Below, in pieces: positions 42,640-53,552 of a DNA stretch of 64,000 nt. Where the stretch lies: positions 584,433,574 to 584,497,573 of the forward strand of contig CM066036.1 of the NCBI GenBank assembly GCA_033557465.1, written 5' to 3'. The position numbers and the translations under genes were made by a program. Position 1 is the stretch's first letter. The number at the start of each line of letters is the position of its first letter. This stretch comes from Ichthyophis bannanicus (lineage: Eukaryota; Chordata; Amphibia; Gymnophiona; Ichthyophiidae). The notes beneath the pieces were generated by a model, which worked only from the letters and a program-made list of their open reading frames with translations, was not told the origin of the DNA and made no database searches.

Positions 42640-44500
42640 GCTGCTGCGTCCGAGATGGCTTTCGGGATCAGATCTCGGCCTTCTTTGATGCCTGGACACA
42701 GATTACAGATCAACGGGTCCTCCAGATAGTGGAGGCTGGCTTACAGCATCATATTCTCACTCCCGCCGAATCAACGCACCCTACCCTGCACCAGCACCCC
42801 CCTCACATGTTGCCCACCATGGAGGCAGAGATCTGGTCCCTCTTCGCAGCCCGAGTGATAGAACCGGTCCCAGAGAGGGAAATCAACAGTGGCTTCTACT
42901 CCAGGTACTTTCTAATTCCCAAGAAATCTGGAGGTGTGCGTTCTATCCTCGCCTTATGGAAGGTGAACAGATTCATCTTCAAAGAAATGTTTTGGATGTA
43001 CCCGTTAGGATCTATACTGCCTCTCATTCAGGAGGGGGCTGGTTGGCTGCCCAGAATCTACAGGATGCGTATACACACATCCCCATCCATGAGTCACACC
43101 GCAGATACTTACGCTTCCAGATACTAGGTTCTCCCCTTTGGTCTGTCCCCAGCCCCGAGGGTGTTCACCAAGTGTGTCGTGGTGATGGCAGCAGCAGCCC
43201 ACCTCCACAAACAAGGGGTTTGCATTTTTCCATATCTCGACAAGTGGCTCCTTTTGGCGCCATCACCACAAGAGACACAAATGGTGGTGGGACAGATGAT
43301 ATCCCTCCTCACCTCCCTGGGTTTCCTGGTGAACTACCAGAAGTTCCACATGCTCCCCATTCAGCACCTGAAATTCATCGGAGCGGACATCAACACCACG
43401 ACTGCCAAGGTGTACCTTCCAACGCACAGGGGCAGTGCCATCTCCACCCTGGCCCTCAAGGTCACAGTATCTAGCCGGGTCACTGCCTGCACCCTCCTCT
43501 GCCTCCTGGGCCACATGGCAGTTACCGCACAAGCATTACCACTTGCCAGACTCCGAATGTGCACTATACAAGGGCACCTTTGCCGCCAATGGAATCAGCG
43601 TACCCAGCCCCTGTTCGCCCCCATCCACCTAGACAGACAGACCTCGGAGGCCCTCCTGTGGTGGACCCACTCGGAGAACCTCTGGGAAGACAGACCACTC
43701 TAGCAGTACCTGTACCAACTGGTCATCACCACCTATGCCTCCACAGTGGGCTGGAGAGCCCACACAGACTGCCGCGCACCCAAGGAGCCTGGACCACAAA
43801 AGAGCGCACACAACATATCAATGTCTTGAAACTCAAGGCCACTCGGCTAGCTATGAAGGCCTTCCACCAGCACATAGCCGACAAGATGGTGCTCATACAA
43901 TCAGGTGGCCTTGTTTTATGTCAACAAGCAAGGAGGGATGGGATCCCTCACCCTCTGCAGGGAAAGGTTCTGACTCTGGGCCTTTTCCCTCTCCAAGCAC
44001 TGCCAACTACTAGCATCTGCTGGGTGCACAGAACACAGACTGAGCCACCAAGTAGACCCACACAAACGGGCCCTGGACTCACGGGAAGCAGAGCCCATTT
44101 TCTGCGGCTAGGGCCAACCGCAGGTGGACCTCTTTGCCGAGAACATGAAATGCCACCACTTCTGCTCAAGGCACCCCTTGGCAAAAAGTCTAGCTATGGA
44201 GGTCATGGGGGGAGTGGTCACTAATATATGCCTCCACATCACTTATCTCAAAGACCCTCCAGCGAATAGTCTGGGACAAGGCCTATGCCATGCTCATCGC
44301 TCCGCACTGGCCAAGACAAATGTGGTTCCCCTTCCTCTGCCACCTCGCTCTGGAGCTGCCGATACGCCTTCCTCTCAGGCCAAACCTCATCTCACAGGAC
44401 TAAGGGGCCAAACCTCGTCTCGCAGGACAAAGGAACCGTACTTCACCCCAACCTGCAGGCCCTCGCCTTGACAGTCTGGAAGTTGAGAGGCGCAACCTAG
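42640..44500 (+). pseudogene. DIRS family IV RT-RNase H, broken
   Basis: RT begins near 42660 (FRDQISAFFDAWTQITDQRV). It continues with ARVIEPVPEREINSGFYSRY and FLIPKKSGGVRS, then (frameshifted) AYTHIPIHESHRRYLRFQ, and VFTKCVVVMAAAAHLHKQGV followed by IFPYLDKWLLLAP. The second active-site Asp of YLDDW is Lys, so RT is dead. RNase H and MT-like remnants continue in several frames to about 44500 (KLKATRLAMKAF, VDLFAENMKCHHFCS). Confidence 0.75.
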
Positions 44501-44611
44501 CATCGCTTTGCCTGTCCAAAGAAATGCAGCAGGTCATTCTCACAGCCCGACCCCATCCATAAAGAAATCCTATGGCTTGAAGAGGACATGCTACAGCACC
44601 TTTACTTTCAG

Positions 44612-45006
44612 TGAGGGTGGTGGTTTGAAGGCATTGTTTCTTATACATTCCATCCCTATGGAATGCCCTTCCAGAAAGCATGAGAGCCACTAAGAACTTA
44701 TGGGACTTCAGAAGGATGCTAAAAACGCTCTTTTTCACAGAACACTTTAGACACACTAATTGACAACTACATGTGAACATACCCATTTTACCCTTCTGTC
44801 TACTCAATACCCTCCATTGTCTACCTCACTACATATAAAATTATCTGCCTTTATCCCTCCCCCAACCAAGTACCTGATACAAACTGAAATGCATGAGATG
44901 ATGTAAACCACATGTTCAAATTAACCCACATGTTCAGTCTATTCAAAGTCCTATCCCTATTACACTGTTTAACTCCAAATTTTGTCTCTATTACAATGTT
45001 ATAAAG
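44612..45006 (+). mobile_element. L2-like LINE 3' fragment
   Basis: The plus strand reads WNALPESMRATKNLWDFRRM-like text (in frame around 44655-44720), then KTLFFTEHF, the C-terminal tail of an L2-type RT. AT-rich 3' untranslated sequence follows. Cut at 45007 by DIRS copy I-e. Confidence 0.6.
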
Positions 45007-45195
45007 TGTAGCTACTTACCTGTAACAGGTGTTCTCCGGGAACAGCAGGCATCAGTCCTCACATATGGGTGACTTCGGCATCAACAGAGACCTCGCGGAA
45101 GCATCCCCCAGCCTTCAAAGAAAGCCTTTGGGAGATGCCACCATGCATGCGTGGTCCGCTTCCCGCCCAAGGGTGCCATCTTGCTCAGTCAGATG
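45007..45195 (-). repeat. Left inverted terminal repeat of copy I-e
   Basis: Starts GTAGCTACTTACCTGTAACA and contains CACATATGGGTGAC, CTTTCAAAGAAAGCC and GTGCCATCTTGC. Its partner is not in the window. Confidence 0.8.
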
Positions 45196-45263
45196 ACATA
45201 GCTAAAAGACGGCAAAAAAGAAAAGATGGTAAAAAAAAAGCAATTCCAAGGGGAGGAGGGAGG

Positions 45264-45366
45264 GTTGTGAGGACTGATTCCTGCTGTCCCCGGAAAACAC
45301 CTGTTATAGGTGAGTAACTATGCTTTCTCCAGGAAGAAGCAGGAAGTCAGTCCTCACATATGGGAC
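45264..45366 (-). repeat. ICR of copy I-e
   Basis: Fused inverse ends: AACACCTGTTATAGGTGAGT and CTTTCTCCAGGAAGAAGCAG. Confidence 0.8.
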
Positions 45367-45539
45367 TCCCTAGCTACAGGCTACTGAAAGTCCATAGAGA
45401 AAAGTCACAGTTGCCTTTAAGGGAAGCTGTGAGCAGCAGCAACTTAATCTCCAGGAGCAGATTGCAGTAGGACCCGTGTATCCGATGGGAACCAGCACTT
45501 CAGTAGCCTGAACACAGAAGGGCCGGAGAGTAGGAGTTG

Positions 45540-46720
45540 CTTAGACCCTGAAATGATTATGGAGCACGGCCTAGCCGAAGGCACTGTCACGTCGGGACTC
45601 CAACTCCAGGCAGCAATGAGCTGCGACGGTATGGACAGAAGACCACGTGGCGGCCCGGCAGATGTCCATCATTGCGATGGAGTGCAGGTTTTCCACAAAG
45701 GCCGCCATGGCCCTGATACTGTGCATCGTGACTCGGCCATCCAGTGAAAGCCCCGCCTACTCATAGATGACGGTGATATAGTCCGCCACCCAGATAGACA
45801 GCATACGCTTGGTCACTACTTCCCCCAGTCTACAGGGGACATACAAGACAAAAAGCTGGGAAACCTTACGGTGGCCCTGGGTACGTTGAATGTAGAAGGA
45901 CACAGCTCTCTTACAGTCCAAGGTGTAGAAGGCAGTCTCCGCCCTACAGGCGTGAGGTCTAGGGAAGAAGGTGGGGAGCACCACCTCCTGGTTGAGGTGA
46001 AAAGGCAATCCCACCTTCGGAAGGAATTTGGGGTATGTGCAGAGTACAACCCTATTCTTGTAGAACCTGATATAAGGCGCCTCTGCCACCAAGGCCTGGA
46101 GCTCGCTGACCCTGTGAGAGGAGGTGAGCGCAACCATGAAAACCACCTTCAACAAAAGGTATCGCCGATGGCAGGTAGCCAGGGGCTTAAAAGGTGGGTG
46201 AGTAAGCTACGCCAGTACGACATTGAGGTCCCACCCGGTAGCCGGGGGGGGGGGGGGTGGGGGTGTACCGGTGGTTTCGATAAAGGAGACCTCTCATGAA
46301 GCGGGTCATCAACGGCTGGGTCGAGAGGGGTTTGTCATCCATTGGGTGGTGATGTGCTGCCAGGGCACTGAGGTACACTCTGACAGAGTTCAATTTGAGT
46401 CCGGAGTGCGAGAGATGAAGAAGGTACTGCAGCACCAGCTGCATTGGACAGAACTGGCTAATCCCATACTCTGTGAACCAGACTGAAAATCTACGCCACT
46501 TGAAGGCGTATGCCCTCCTGGTGGAGGACTTATGGGAAGCCAGCAGGATCTCCTCCACTTCCTCCGAAAGGTTGAAAGGGGCTAGGGTCACCCTTTCAGC
46601 AGCCACATTGTCAGTGACAGGGACCCCAAGTTGGGATGCAAGAGAGAGCTCCCCTCCTGTGACAAGAGCCGTGGGGAGCTCCCCAACGGGATGGGAGTCT
46701 CCATTGACAGCCAGAGAAGT
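45540..46720 (-). pseudogene. DIRS family I tyrosine recombinase of copy I-e, broken
   Basis: The N-terminal part (46720-46187) has STRRAYAFKWRRFSVWFTEY and LQYLLHLSHSGLKLNSVRVY. A poly-G-containing shift lies at about 46241-46262. The catalytic part (46155-45540) keeps the Arg (SHRVSELQAL) and HxxR (MHSIRAM). The catalytic Tyr position is Cys (AAHCCLELES, codon TGC). A stop lies at 45757. Confidence 0.8.
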
Positions 46721-46729
46721 AGCAGGAAC

Positions 46730-47092
46730 CAATGTTCCCTCTAAGCTGTGCTGGGTCTGCCACCAACATTCTTGCCGGGGGGGGGGGGGTGTGGGTGTGT
46801 GTGCAGTGCGAGCGATCGCTCGGCCCCCCCCCCCCACCAGCGGGAATGCCAGCGGAGGACACGGTACAGATGAAAGGGAACATTGCGAGGGTGCTGCGGC
46901 GTGTGTTAGACCCTGACTAACACATGCCGCAGCACCCTCGCAATGTTCCCTTTCATCTGCGCCAGGTCCTCCGCCGGTATTCCTGCCGGTGGGGGGAGGG
47001 GCAGAATGATCAATCGCACTGCATCCCCCCCCCCCCCCCCCCGGTGGCAGGAATGTTGGCAGCGGACCCAGCGCAACTTAGAGGGAGCACTG
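46730..47092. mobile_element. hAT-type foldback MITE with G/C homopolymers, 363 bp
   Basis: The ends CAATGTTCCCTCTAAG and CTTAGAGGGAGCACTG are imperfect inverted repeats. A perfect 8-bp duplication GCAGGAAC flanks them (46722-46729 and 47093-47100). Inside are runs of G (about 46780-46790) and C (about 46826-46835 and 47027-47042). A central near-perfect palindrome lies at about 46879-46953 (GAACATTGCGAGGGTGCTGC and its inverse). Confidence 0.85.
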
Positions 47093-47230
47093 GCAGGAAC
47101 CACGGCTGCATGGGCCATCAAGGGGCTATCAGAATCAGCAAGGCTTTGTCGTGGCGGGTCCTGAGTAACGTTTTGGCAATTAATGGTGTGTGTAGGAAGG
47201 CGTACATAAGACCTTCCGACCACCAGATAT

Positions 47231-47430
47231 CCTGAATAACATTTTGATAAAACTAAACAGAGCAACAAAGTACCTGCAAACAACAAAGAGACAATACAAG
47301 CGGGTACAAAGACTGGCAGATATCAAGTTCAGGTTTTAAAATCCGTTTTATTGACCCCTACGCGTTTCGGCCCTCAGGCCTTTTTCAGGGGTTTTTTTTG
47401 AGGGAGCAAACCTCAAGAAAAATATAATAA
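47231..47430 (-). mobile_element. Penelope-like element terminal fragment, inverted
   Basis: Minus-strand terminal sequence with a hammerhead-like motif (47353-47392), next to but opposite in orientation to the Penelope-like ORF. Inverted partial terminal copies are common in Penelope-like insertions. Confidence 0.5.
47353..47392 (-). ncRNA. Hammerhead-ribozyme-like motif, probably inactive
   Basis: Minus strand: ACCCC, CTGAAAA, GGCC-TGAG-GGCC stem-loop, CGAAAC, GCGTA, GGGGTC. This matches the order of a small Penelope-associated hammerhead: stem I ACCCC/GGGGT, stem II GGCC/GGCC, GAAA core and a cleavage-site GTC. The CUGANGA core has A where the catalytic G8 should be, so self-cleavage is doubtful. 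Confidence 0.55.
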
Positions 47431-48249
47431 AATAAAATATTAACAAGTCAGTTTTTAAGGGTTTGGAGACTCTGTATTACAGATAATGATTTTGAGACTC
47501 ATGCTGTTGACATGAGCAACGGATTTATAAATCGTGGCTACCCCTCTGAGTGTGTTAAAAAAGCTCTGTTGTGCCGAGCCCGATCCTCAGATAGGGCGAC
47601 TCTTTTAAAAGGTTGTACTCAAGAAAAAACTAACAATATTGTTTGCACACTTACTTTCTCTGAGTACTCAAGAGATATTGCTCGTATTCTGAGAGAAGCT
47701 TGGCATATTTTGGATCCACTTCCCTTTATTAAAGACACAAAACCTTTGATAGCCTACAAGAGAAATTCCAACCTAAAAGATATCTTGGTACTGTCGGCCC
47801 TAAGCAAACCTCATTTTACACCCAAAGCATATGGACATTTTAAATGTGGGAAATGCAGTGTATGTGATAACATAATGGTAACGAAGAATGCGTTTACACA
47901 CCCTGTTTCCTCCCACAAAATACACCTTAATGACTTCTCTAATGGTGAGGCAACAAATGTCATTTATCTTATCATCTGCCCTTGCCGCCTATGCTATATT
48001 GGTAAGATCAAAAGAAGCATTAAAACAAGAATTATTGAACATAAAAGTTGCATTCGGAGAAAGGTCATGGACAAACCCTTACTATCACATTGGCTTGAAG
48101 CTCAACATTCAGTTTCTGACCTTCGGTTCCTCGTTTTGAAAGTAATTAGGCCCCATTGGCAGGGAGGTGATATTGAAAAACTCCTCCTTCGCCTGGAACA
48201 GCGGTTCATATATGAACTTCGTAGATTACATCCCCTGGGACTTAACTAG
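47431..48249 (+). pseudogene. Penelope-like element C-terminal part with GIY-YIG endonuclease
   Basis: One open frame (open from 47431, first Met at 47512, stop at 48247-48249). The first part (RGYPSECVKKALLCRARSSD, then TFSEYSRDIARILREAWHIL) is the RT-endonuclease linker of Penelope-like elements. A CxxCxxC-type stretch follows (HFKCGKCSVCDNIM). The GIY-YIG nuclease has NVIYLIICPCRLCYIGKIKR (GIY-YIG replaced by VIY...CYIGK, as in Penelope), RIIEHKSCIRR and the Glu-containing LRLEQRFIYELRRLHPLGLN. RT is missing, so this is a 5'-truncated copy. The open frame suggests moderate age. Confidence 0.8.
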
Positions 48250-48269
48250 GAAATAGATCTCTCCGTCTT

Positions 48270-48565
48270 TCTATGATCTTTCCTCCTTCCCCCTCTTCTC
48301 CTTTCCCCCCTCACACCTTCTCCCATTCCTGCCACCCCTTTCCCTCCTCCTTCCTCTTCCCTCCCCTCCCTCTCTCCCTTTACCCCATCCCAACCTACCC
48401 CCTCACCCCTTTTCCTTTCCCCCTCCCTTTCTCTTTCCTCCCCCTACTCTCCCTCCCCTTTCCTTCTCCCTCCCCCTTCTCTCCCCTTCCTTTCCCCCTT
48501 CTCCTCCCCCTTTTTCCTTCCCCCTCTTTTTCCTTTCCCCTCCCCTCTCACCCTCCCTTCTTTCA
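48270..48565 (+). repeat. C/T-rich low-complexity tract
   Basis: Nearly 300 bp of almost pure pyrimidine (CCTTCC/CCCCTC units without a fixed period) directly downstream of the Penelope-like ORF. A frame open across it is an artefact of composition. Confidence 0.85.
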
Positions 48566-49245
48566 ATACTTCATAGTGACAAAACATTTTTCACTGTTTG
48601 ATAAAGATCTCAATGTCATTTTTAATTAATTATGCTCTTTTGAAGCTATTCAATTTGGTATCGCTGTTCTTTTGAGTAATGACCTTTCACCTTATAGCGG
48701 CGGGAAAATGCCTATAAGTATGTTGGGTGCGAACATACCTGCTCTGTTTAAGAGCAGAAAATAGAGTGCCACGGGATAAGGTGAGGCTTTCTTTCTTTGT
48801 CCAGATGTCAAGAGTTTTTTAAACCAATTCCACAGTCAAGATTTTTTGTCCCTTTTCTTTGATACACACGAGCAGTTTGTTGTAAAGAAAATACGCTTTA
48901 TTCATTGGCGATTCTATGATCATCAGTCTCAGTACTCTTTCTGACACGCTGGAGTTTCAAATGCAAACACACATACCAATTCTTCAAATTTATGTTTTTT
49001 AAAGATGCGCTGATATCTGTGTTTTAGAGACACATGTTCCTTTAATACTTTGATAAACGCTAAGAAATTTTCTTTACAATAGTACACAACGCAGGTTTAT
49101 TAATTTATTTATATATTTTTTACCTAGCTAAACATCATACATAATTTTTCCCAGAGATAGACAAAAGAAATAAAATCGTATGCCTCTCTATACTTCGCTC
49201 AGTTTTGTTGTAAAAAACATCTGCAATTAATATCATTGGAATGGC
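48566..49245. other. Unassigned, partly possible Penelope 3' region
   Basis: AT-rich non-coding sequence. The first part may be the Penelope-like 3' untranslated region. No gene seen. Confidence 0.4.
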
Positions 49246-50105
49246 TTATTTATTTATTTTTATTTATTTATACATTTTTCTATACCGTCTCTTCCAGAGA
49301 TCAGAGGCGGTTAACAAATAACAAAACATTAATAATAGCAAGCTATTATTGTTTTTACAAAGAACAACTGAAGGACATCTTAACTATTTAGCTCTTAGCA
49401 TGAAACAGATGGGACTAGTGGCAAGCAATGACGCGTCCTATAACTAATTACATTCAATTACATCAGATAACTATTTACAGATGTTGTATCAAATATATCC
49501 GTAAGCTGGGTGATCTAGATGGCAAAATAGCGGTGTAAGAAGTGTGGGTGTGTGCTTTGTCTAGGTAGGATCAGAATATGGTTGTTGGTCAGTGCTGGCC
49601 TGTGAATTCTGAACATCATCATGTTGAAGGTTGTAATAGTGCTGAGTAAATAGATAGGTTTTTAGTTCCTTTCTAAATGATTGAAGGCCTTTAATTTCTC
49701 TTAGTTCAACTGGGAGGCTGTTCCACATTGTGGGTGCATAGAATGAGAAAGAAGTTGCTTGTCTTCTGCCTCATCTTTCGAATGGTATCCAGAACTAGCA
49801 ACATGTGTTGGTTCACTCTTCTTGACCTACTTTCCTGTGGGGTATAGACAAACGTAGCCAGGAAGGACGGTGCTATATTATTAAAGATCTTGAACGTAGT
49901 AACCAGTGATTTATAGGTAAATCTACATAAGACCGGAAGCCAGTGCAGGGTGTATAGAATAGGAGATATGTGGTCTGTTACTTTTGCTTTGTAAATGACC
50001 CTTGCTGTGACATTTTGGGCTAATTGTAGAGTGTGTAGGTTTTTCTTAGAAGTTCCTTGAAGAATACCATTGCAATAATCTAGATGAGGTGTTATTAAAA
50101 CTTTA
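49246..50105 (-). pseudogene. L2 RT C-terminal part and 3' tail
   Basis: The 3' tail starts with a TTATTTATTT run and TATACCGTCTCTTCCAGAGA. The minus strand reads HLDYCNGILQGTSKKNLHTL, DHISPILYTLHWLPVLCRF and YKSLVTTFKIFNNIAPSFLA, the conserved L2 RT tail, followed by stops. Confidence 0.8.
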
Positions 50106-50116
50106 AACTAGATTCG

Positions 50117-53072
50117 TTGGGGATGGGTGAAGAAAGCCCCCAAGTAAGTGAAAGCCCCCAGGTAGGTGATACATTAAATACCTTTATGGAAATGGGTAAC
50201 AGGGGTAACATATGGAAAGCAGTGTGTATTAATGCCCGTAGCATGGGAAATAAGATCCCTGAAGTTGAAACTTTGGTGGGAGTGGCTGACTTGGATTTAG
50301 TGGCAGTTACAGAAACATGGTTCACAGAAAACCATGACTGGGATGTAACTATACCTGGCTATACTTTATTCAGAAAGGACAGGGTAGGAAGAAGAGGAAG
50401 AGGAGTGGCACTATATGTAAAAACTACTATTAAAGCTTTGGAATTACAGAGCTTAAAAGGGAGAGAGGAGGCATTGTGGGTTAAACTAGAAAGAGGGAAA
50501 GAGAAATCTATTTGCATTGGTGTGATATACAGACCTCCCTCACAAGAGGAAGAGGTGGACAGAGAGTTAATTGAAGACATACGCAGCATTGCTAGGAAAG
50601 GGGAAGTGCTACTGATAGGAGATTTCAATATGCCAGATGTTGATTGGCACATTCCTGCTGCAATATCATCTAGAAGTAAGGAGATCCTGGATTCTCTACA
50701 GGGAGAACTATTCAGGCAATTGGTAACAGACCCCACACGTGAAGGGGCCATACTGGACTTGGTGCTTACCAATGGTGAAAGTGTTTCTGATGTTGTAGTG
50801 GGAGATCATTTTGCATCCAGTGATCACCAGATGGTGTGGTTCAGTATTAGGACTAGGGCTGTTAGAATCCATTCCAAGGTGAGGATCTTAGACTTTAGGA
50901 AGACTAACTTTGTGAAGATGGGCCAATACCTCAGGGAGTCGTTAGTGGGATGGGAACAGCTGGGGGATGTAGAAAAACAGTGGGCAAAACTGAAAGGGGG
51001 TATTTTAAGGGCAACCAACCTTTTTGTTAAAATGGTAAATAAAGGCAAAAGGAAAAGGAGACCGCTATGGTTTTCGAAGGAAGTAGCTGAAAAAGTGAAG
51101 AAAAAGAGGGAGGCCTTCATGAAATACAAGAGATCACAAAGAGAGGAAGACAGGCATCTGTATTTGGAAAAACTTAGAGAAGCTAGCAAAGTAGTCAAGA
51201 AGGCAAAGATTCAAAAGGAGGAGGAAATAGCCAATGCAATAAAATGGGGAGATAAGACATTTTTCAGATATATTAGTGAGAAGAGGAAGGGCAAAAGTGG
51301 TACTGTCAGACTCAAGGGTGCAGGGGGGGAAAATGTAGAAGCTGATAAGGATAAAGCGGAATTGCTTAACAAATTTTTTTGTTCTGTGTTCACAGATGAA
51401 GAACAAGGAGCAGGACCTCAGAAAACACCCACAAATAAGAACAGAAGCGAGGGACATCTTGAACAATTTTCAGAAGACTGTGTTCGTGAGAAACTAGCTC
51501 AACTTAAAGTAGACAAAGCGATGGGACCGGATGGGATACACTCTAGAATACTGAGGGAACTAGGGGACGTTCTAGCAACTCCACTGACTGACCTTTTCAA
51601 TGCCTCGTTGGAGTCGGGAGTAGTGCCAAAGGACTGGAGAGAGGCTCATGTGGTGCCTTTACACAAAAGCGGAAGTAAGGATGTGGTTGAAAACTACAGG
51701 CCGGTTAGTTTAACTTCGGTGGTGAGTAAATTATTGGAAACGCTGCTGAAAGAGAAAATAGTGAGGTTTCTGCAGTCCAGCGGATTACAGGATCCGAGGC
51801 AGCATGGATTCACCAGAGGCAGGTCTTGTCAGACAAATCTGATTGATTTCTTTGACTGGGTGACCAGGGAGTTGGACCGAGGAAGAGCTCTAGATGTGGT
51901 GTATTTAGATTTCAGTAAAGCCTTTGACACTGTTCCTCACAGGCGACTTATAAACAAACTGAGCACCCTAGGGATGGACCCTAAAGTTACTGCTTGGGTT
52001 AGGAATTGGTAGGGTGGGAGGCGACAAAGAGTACAAGTAAATGGAGCTCACTCTGAGGAGAAGGATGTTACCAGTGGTGTGCCCCAGGGATCTGTCCTTG
52101 GTCCGGTTCTTTTTAACATCTTTGTTAGTGATATAGCGGAAGGGCTGTCGGGTAAGGTTTGCCTCTTTGCGGATGATACCAAAATCTGCAATAGAGTAGA
52201 CACCCAGGAAGGTGTAGATAACATGAGGAGGGATCTAGCTAAGCTTGAAGAATGGTCTAGAATTTGGCAGCTGGGATTTAATGTTAAAAAATGTAAGGTC
52301 ATGCATTTGGGCTGCAGCAATCCAAGGGAGCAATACAGTATAGGAGGTGAAGTACTTTTTATTTATTTATTTAGCTGTATTTATATACCGCTTTTCACCG
52401 GGTCAAAGCGGTGTTAAATAGGGGTGGGGGAATTAAGTATAAGGGTGGTACACTAAAGAAGAGTGGGACCTAGGCGTGGTTGTGTCTGATGATCTTAAAG
52501 TAGCTAAACAGGTAGAAAAGGCGACGGCAAAAGCTAGAAGGATGCTTGGGTGCATACGGAGAGGAATGGCTAGCAGAAAAAAGGAGGTGATAATGCCTCT
52601 GTATAAGTCTTTGGTGCGACCTCATTTGGAGTATGGTGTGCAATTCTGGAGATCGCACCTTCAAAAGGATGTGAACAGGATGGAGACGGTGCAGAGGGTG
52701 GCTACTAAAATGATTAGTGGGCTTCATTATAAAGCATATGAGGACAGACTTAAGGATCTTAATATGTACACCTTAGAGGAAAGGCGGGATAGAGGTGATA
52801 TGATTGAGATGTTTAAATACCTCCGTGGCATAAATGTTCAGGGAGAGAGCCTCTTTCAATTGAAAGCAAGTTCTGCTACGAGGGGACATGGGATGAGGGT
52901 GAAGGGAGATAGATTCAGGAGTGATATGCGGAAATATTTCTTTACGGAAAGAGTAGTGGATCCATGGAATAGTCTCCCAGTGGAGGTGGTAGAGATGAGG
53001 ACAGTAACTGAATTCAAAAAAGCATGGGACCAACACAGAGGATATCTAAAGGTAAAAAGTGGACTGTTGTAG
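50117..53072 (+). pseudogene. CR1 ORF2 (endonuclease-RT), one stop and one insertion
   Basis: The frame is open from 50117 to a TAG at 52010-52012, where RNW is followed by a stop. Endonuclease: NARSMGNKIPEVETLV, VTETWFTENHDWDVT, GVIYRPPSQEEE, GDFNMPDVDWH and ASSDHQMVWFS. RT: VDKAMGPDGIHSRILREL, YRPVSLTSVVSKLLE, GFTRGRSCQTNL and YLDFSKAFDTVPHRRL. After the stop the same frame gives SGVPQGSVLGPVLFNIFVSD and LFADDTKICNR (catalytic). After the inserted tail, the C-terminal part (52476-53072) reads HLEYGVQFWRSHLQKD and ends near YLKVKSGLL. Confidence 0.9.
52355..52446 (-). mobile_element. Short LINE 3' tail in the CR1
   Basis: TTTTTATTTATTTATTTAGC, then TATATACCGCTTTTCACCGG and AAGCGGTG, an L2-type terminus. 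It splits the CR1 frame between GGEVL and EEWDLGVVV. Confidence 0.65.
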
Positions 53073-53280
53073 TTGTTGTTATGGAAGGACAGACTAGATA
53101 GGCCATGTGGTCTTTTTCTGTCATCATGTTTCTATGTTTCTATGTTTCTATTAGTGTTTGGGCCACAGTTCTGAAGTCGGTGCTATCTATTCGGTTGTAG
53201 CTGTTGGATTGCCCTTATTTTTTTTTCTGTTTATAGAATTTACAATCATAATCAAGCAACCGCTTGTACAGAAAACAAAG

Positions 53281-53475
53281 CGTAGTTACTCACCTGTAAC
53301 AGGTGTTCTCCAGGAGCAGCAGGAATCAGTCCTCACATATGGGTGACGTCGGCGCCGACGGAGCCCTCGCGGAGCAATTTTCCCCAGCTTTCAAAGAAAG
53401 CCTTTGGGAATTGCAGCGCGCATGCGCGCGGTCGCCTTCCCGCCCAAGGGTGCCATCTTAGCCAGTCAGATGACA
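53281..53475 (-). repeat. Left inverted terminal repeat of copy I-f
   Basis: CGTAGTTACTCACCTGTAAC is the outer extension found only on this side. The rest is the inverse of 58800-58980, including GTCGGCGCCGAC (a palindrome) and GCGCATGCGCGCGG. The main difference is an extra CG beside the GCGCATGCGC core. Confidence 0.9.
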
Positions 53476-53552
53476 TAGCTAAAAAAGACAGCATAAAAAT
53501 TTGCAAAAAAAACTTAAGCAGATGATTGCAACTCCAAGGGGAGGAGGGAGGG

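Larger units (their letters stand above)
39690..44611 (+). mobile_element. DIRS family IV retrotransposon, old copy on the plus strand
   Basis: The only plus-strand DIRS element. Order: Gag with a zinc-binding N-terminus (39694 onward), Gag core (to about 42626), RT, RNase H and MT-like region (to about 44500). It is cut at about 44611 by L2 sequence, so YR, ICR and the 3' repeat are absent. It is interrupted by a hAT MITE (40841-41034), a SINE (41131-41285) and L2 sequence (41286-42290). Decay is stronger than in families I and II. Confidence 0.75.
45007..47230 (-). mobile_element. DIRS family I copy I-e, 3' part only
   Basis: Left terminal repeat (45007-45195), ICR (45264-45366), YR (45540-46720) and a short piece of the MT-like region (to about 47230). 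Gag, RT and the 5' repeat are missing. A hAT MITE (46730-47092) interrupts it. The right side is replaced by Penelope-like sequence. Confidence 0.85.
50106..53150 (+). mobile_element. CR1 LINE, nearly intact ORF2
   Basis: Plus-strand CR1 of 3.0 kb inserted in the L2. It starts just upstream of the endonuclease and ends with the CR1-type octamer repeat (ATGTTTCT)n at 53127-53150. ORF1 is missing. A short L2-like tail is inserted at about 52355-52446. Confidence 0.9.

Noticed and set aside
48273..48629. 118-codon Pro/Ser/Phe-rich protein
   Set aside because: Translation of a pyrimidine tract; no stops can occur in such sequence.
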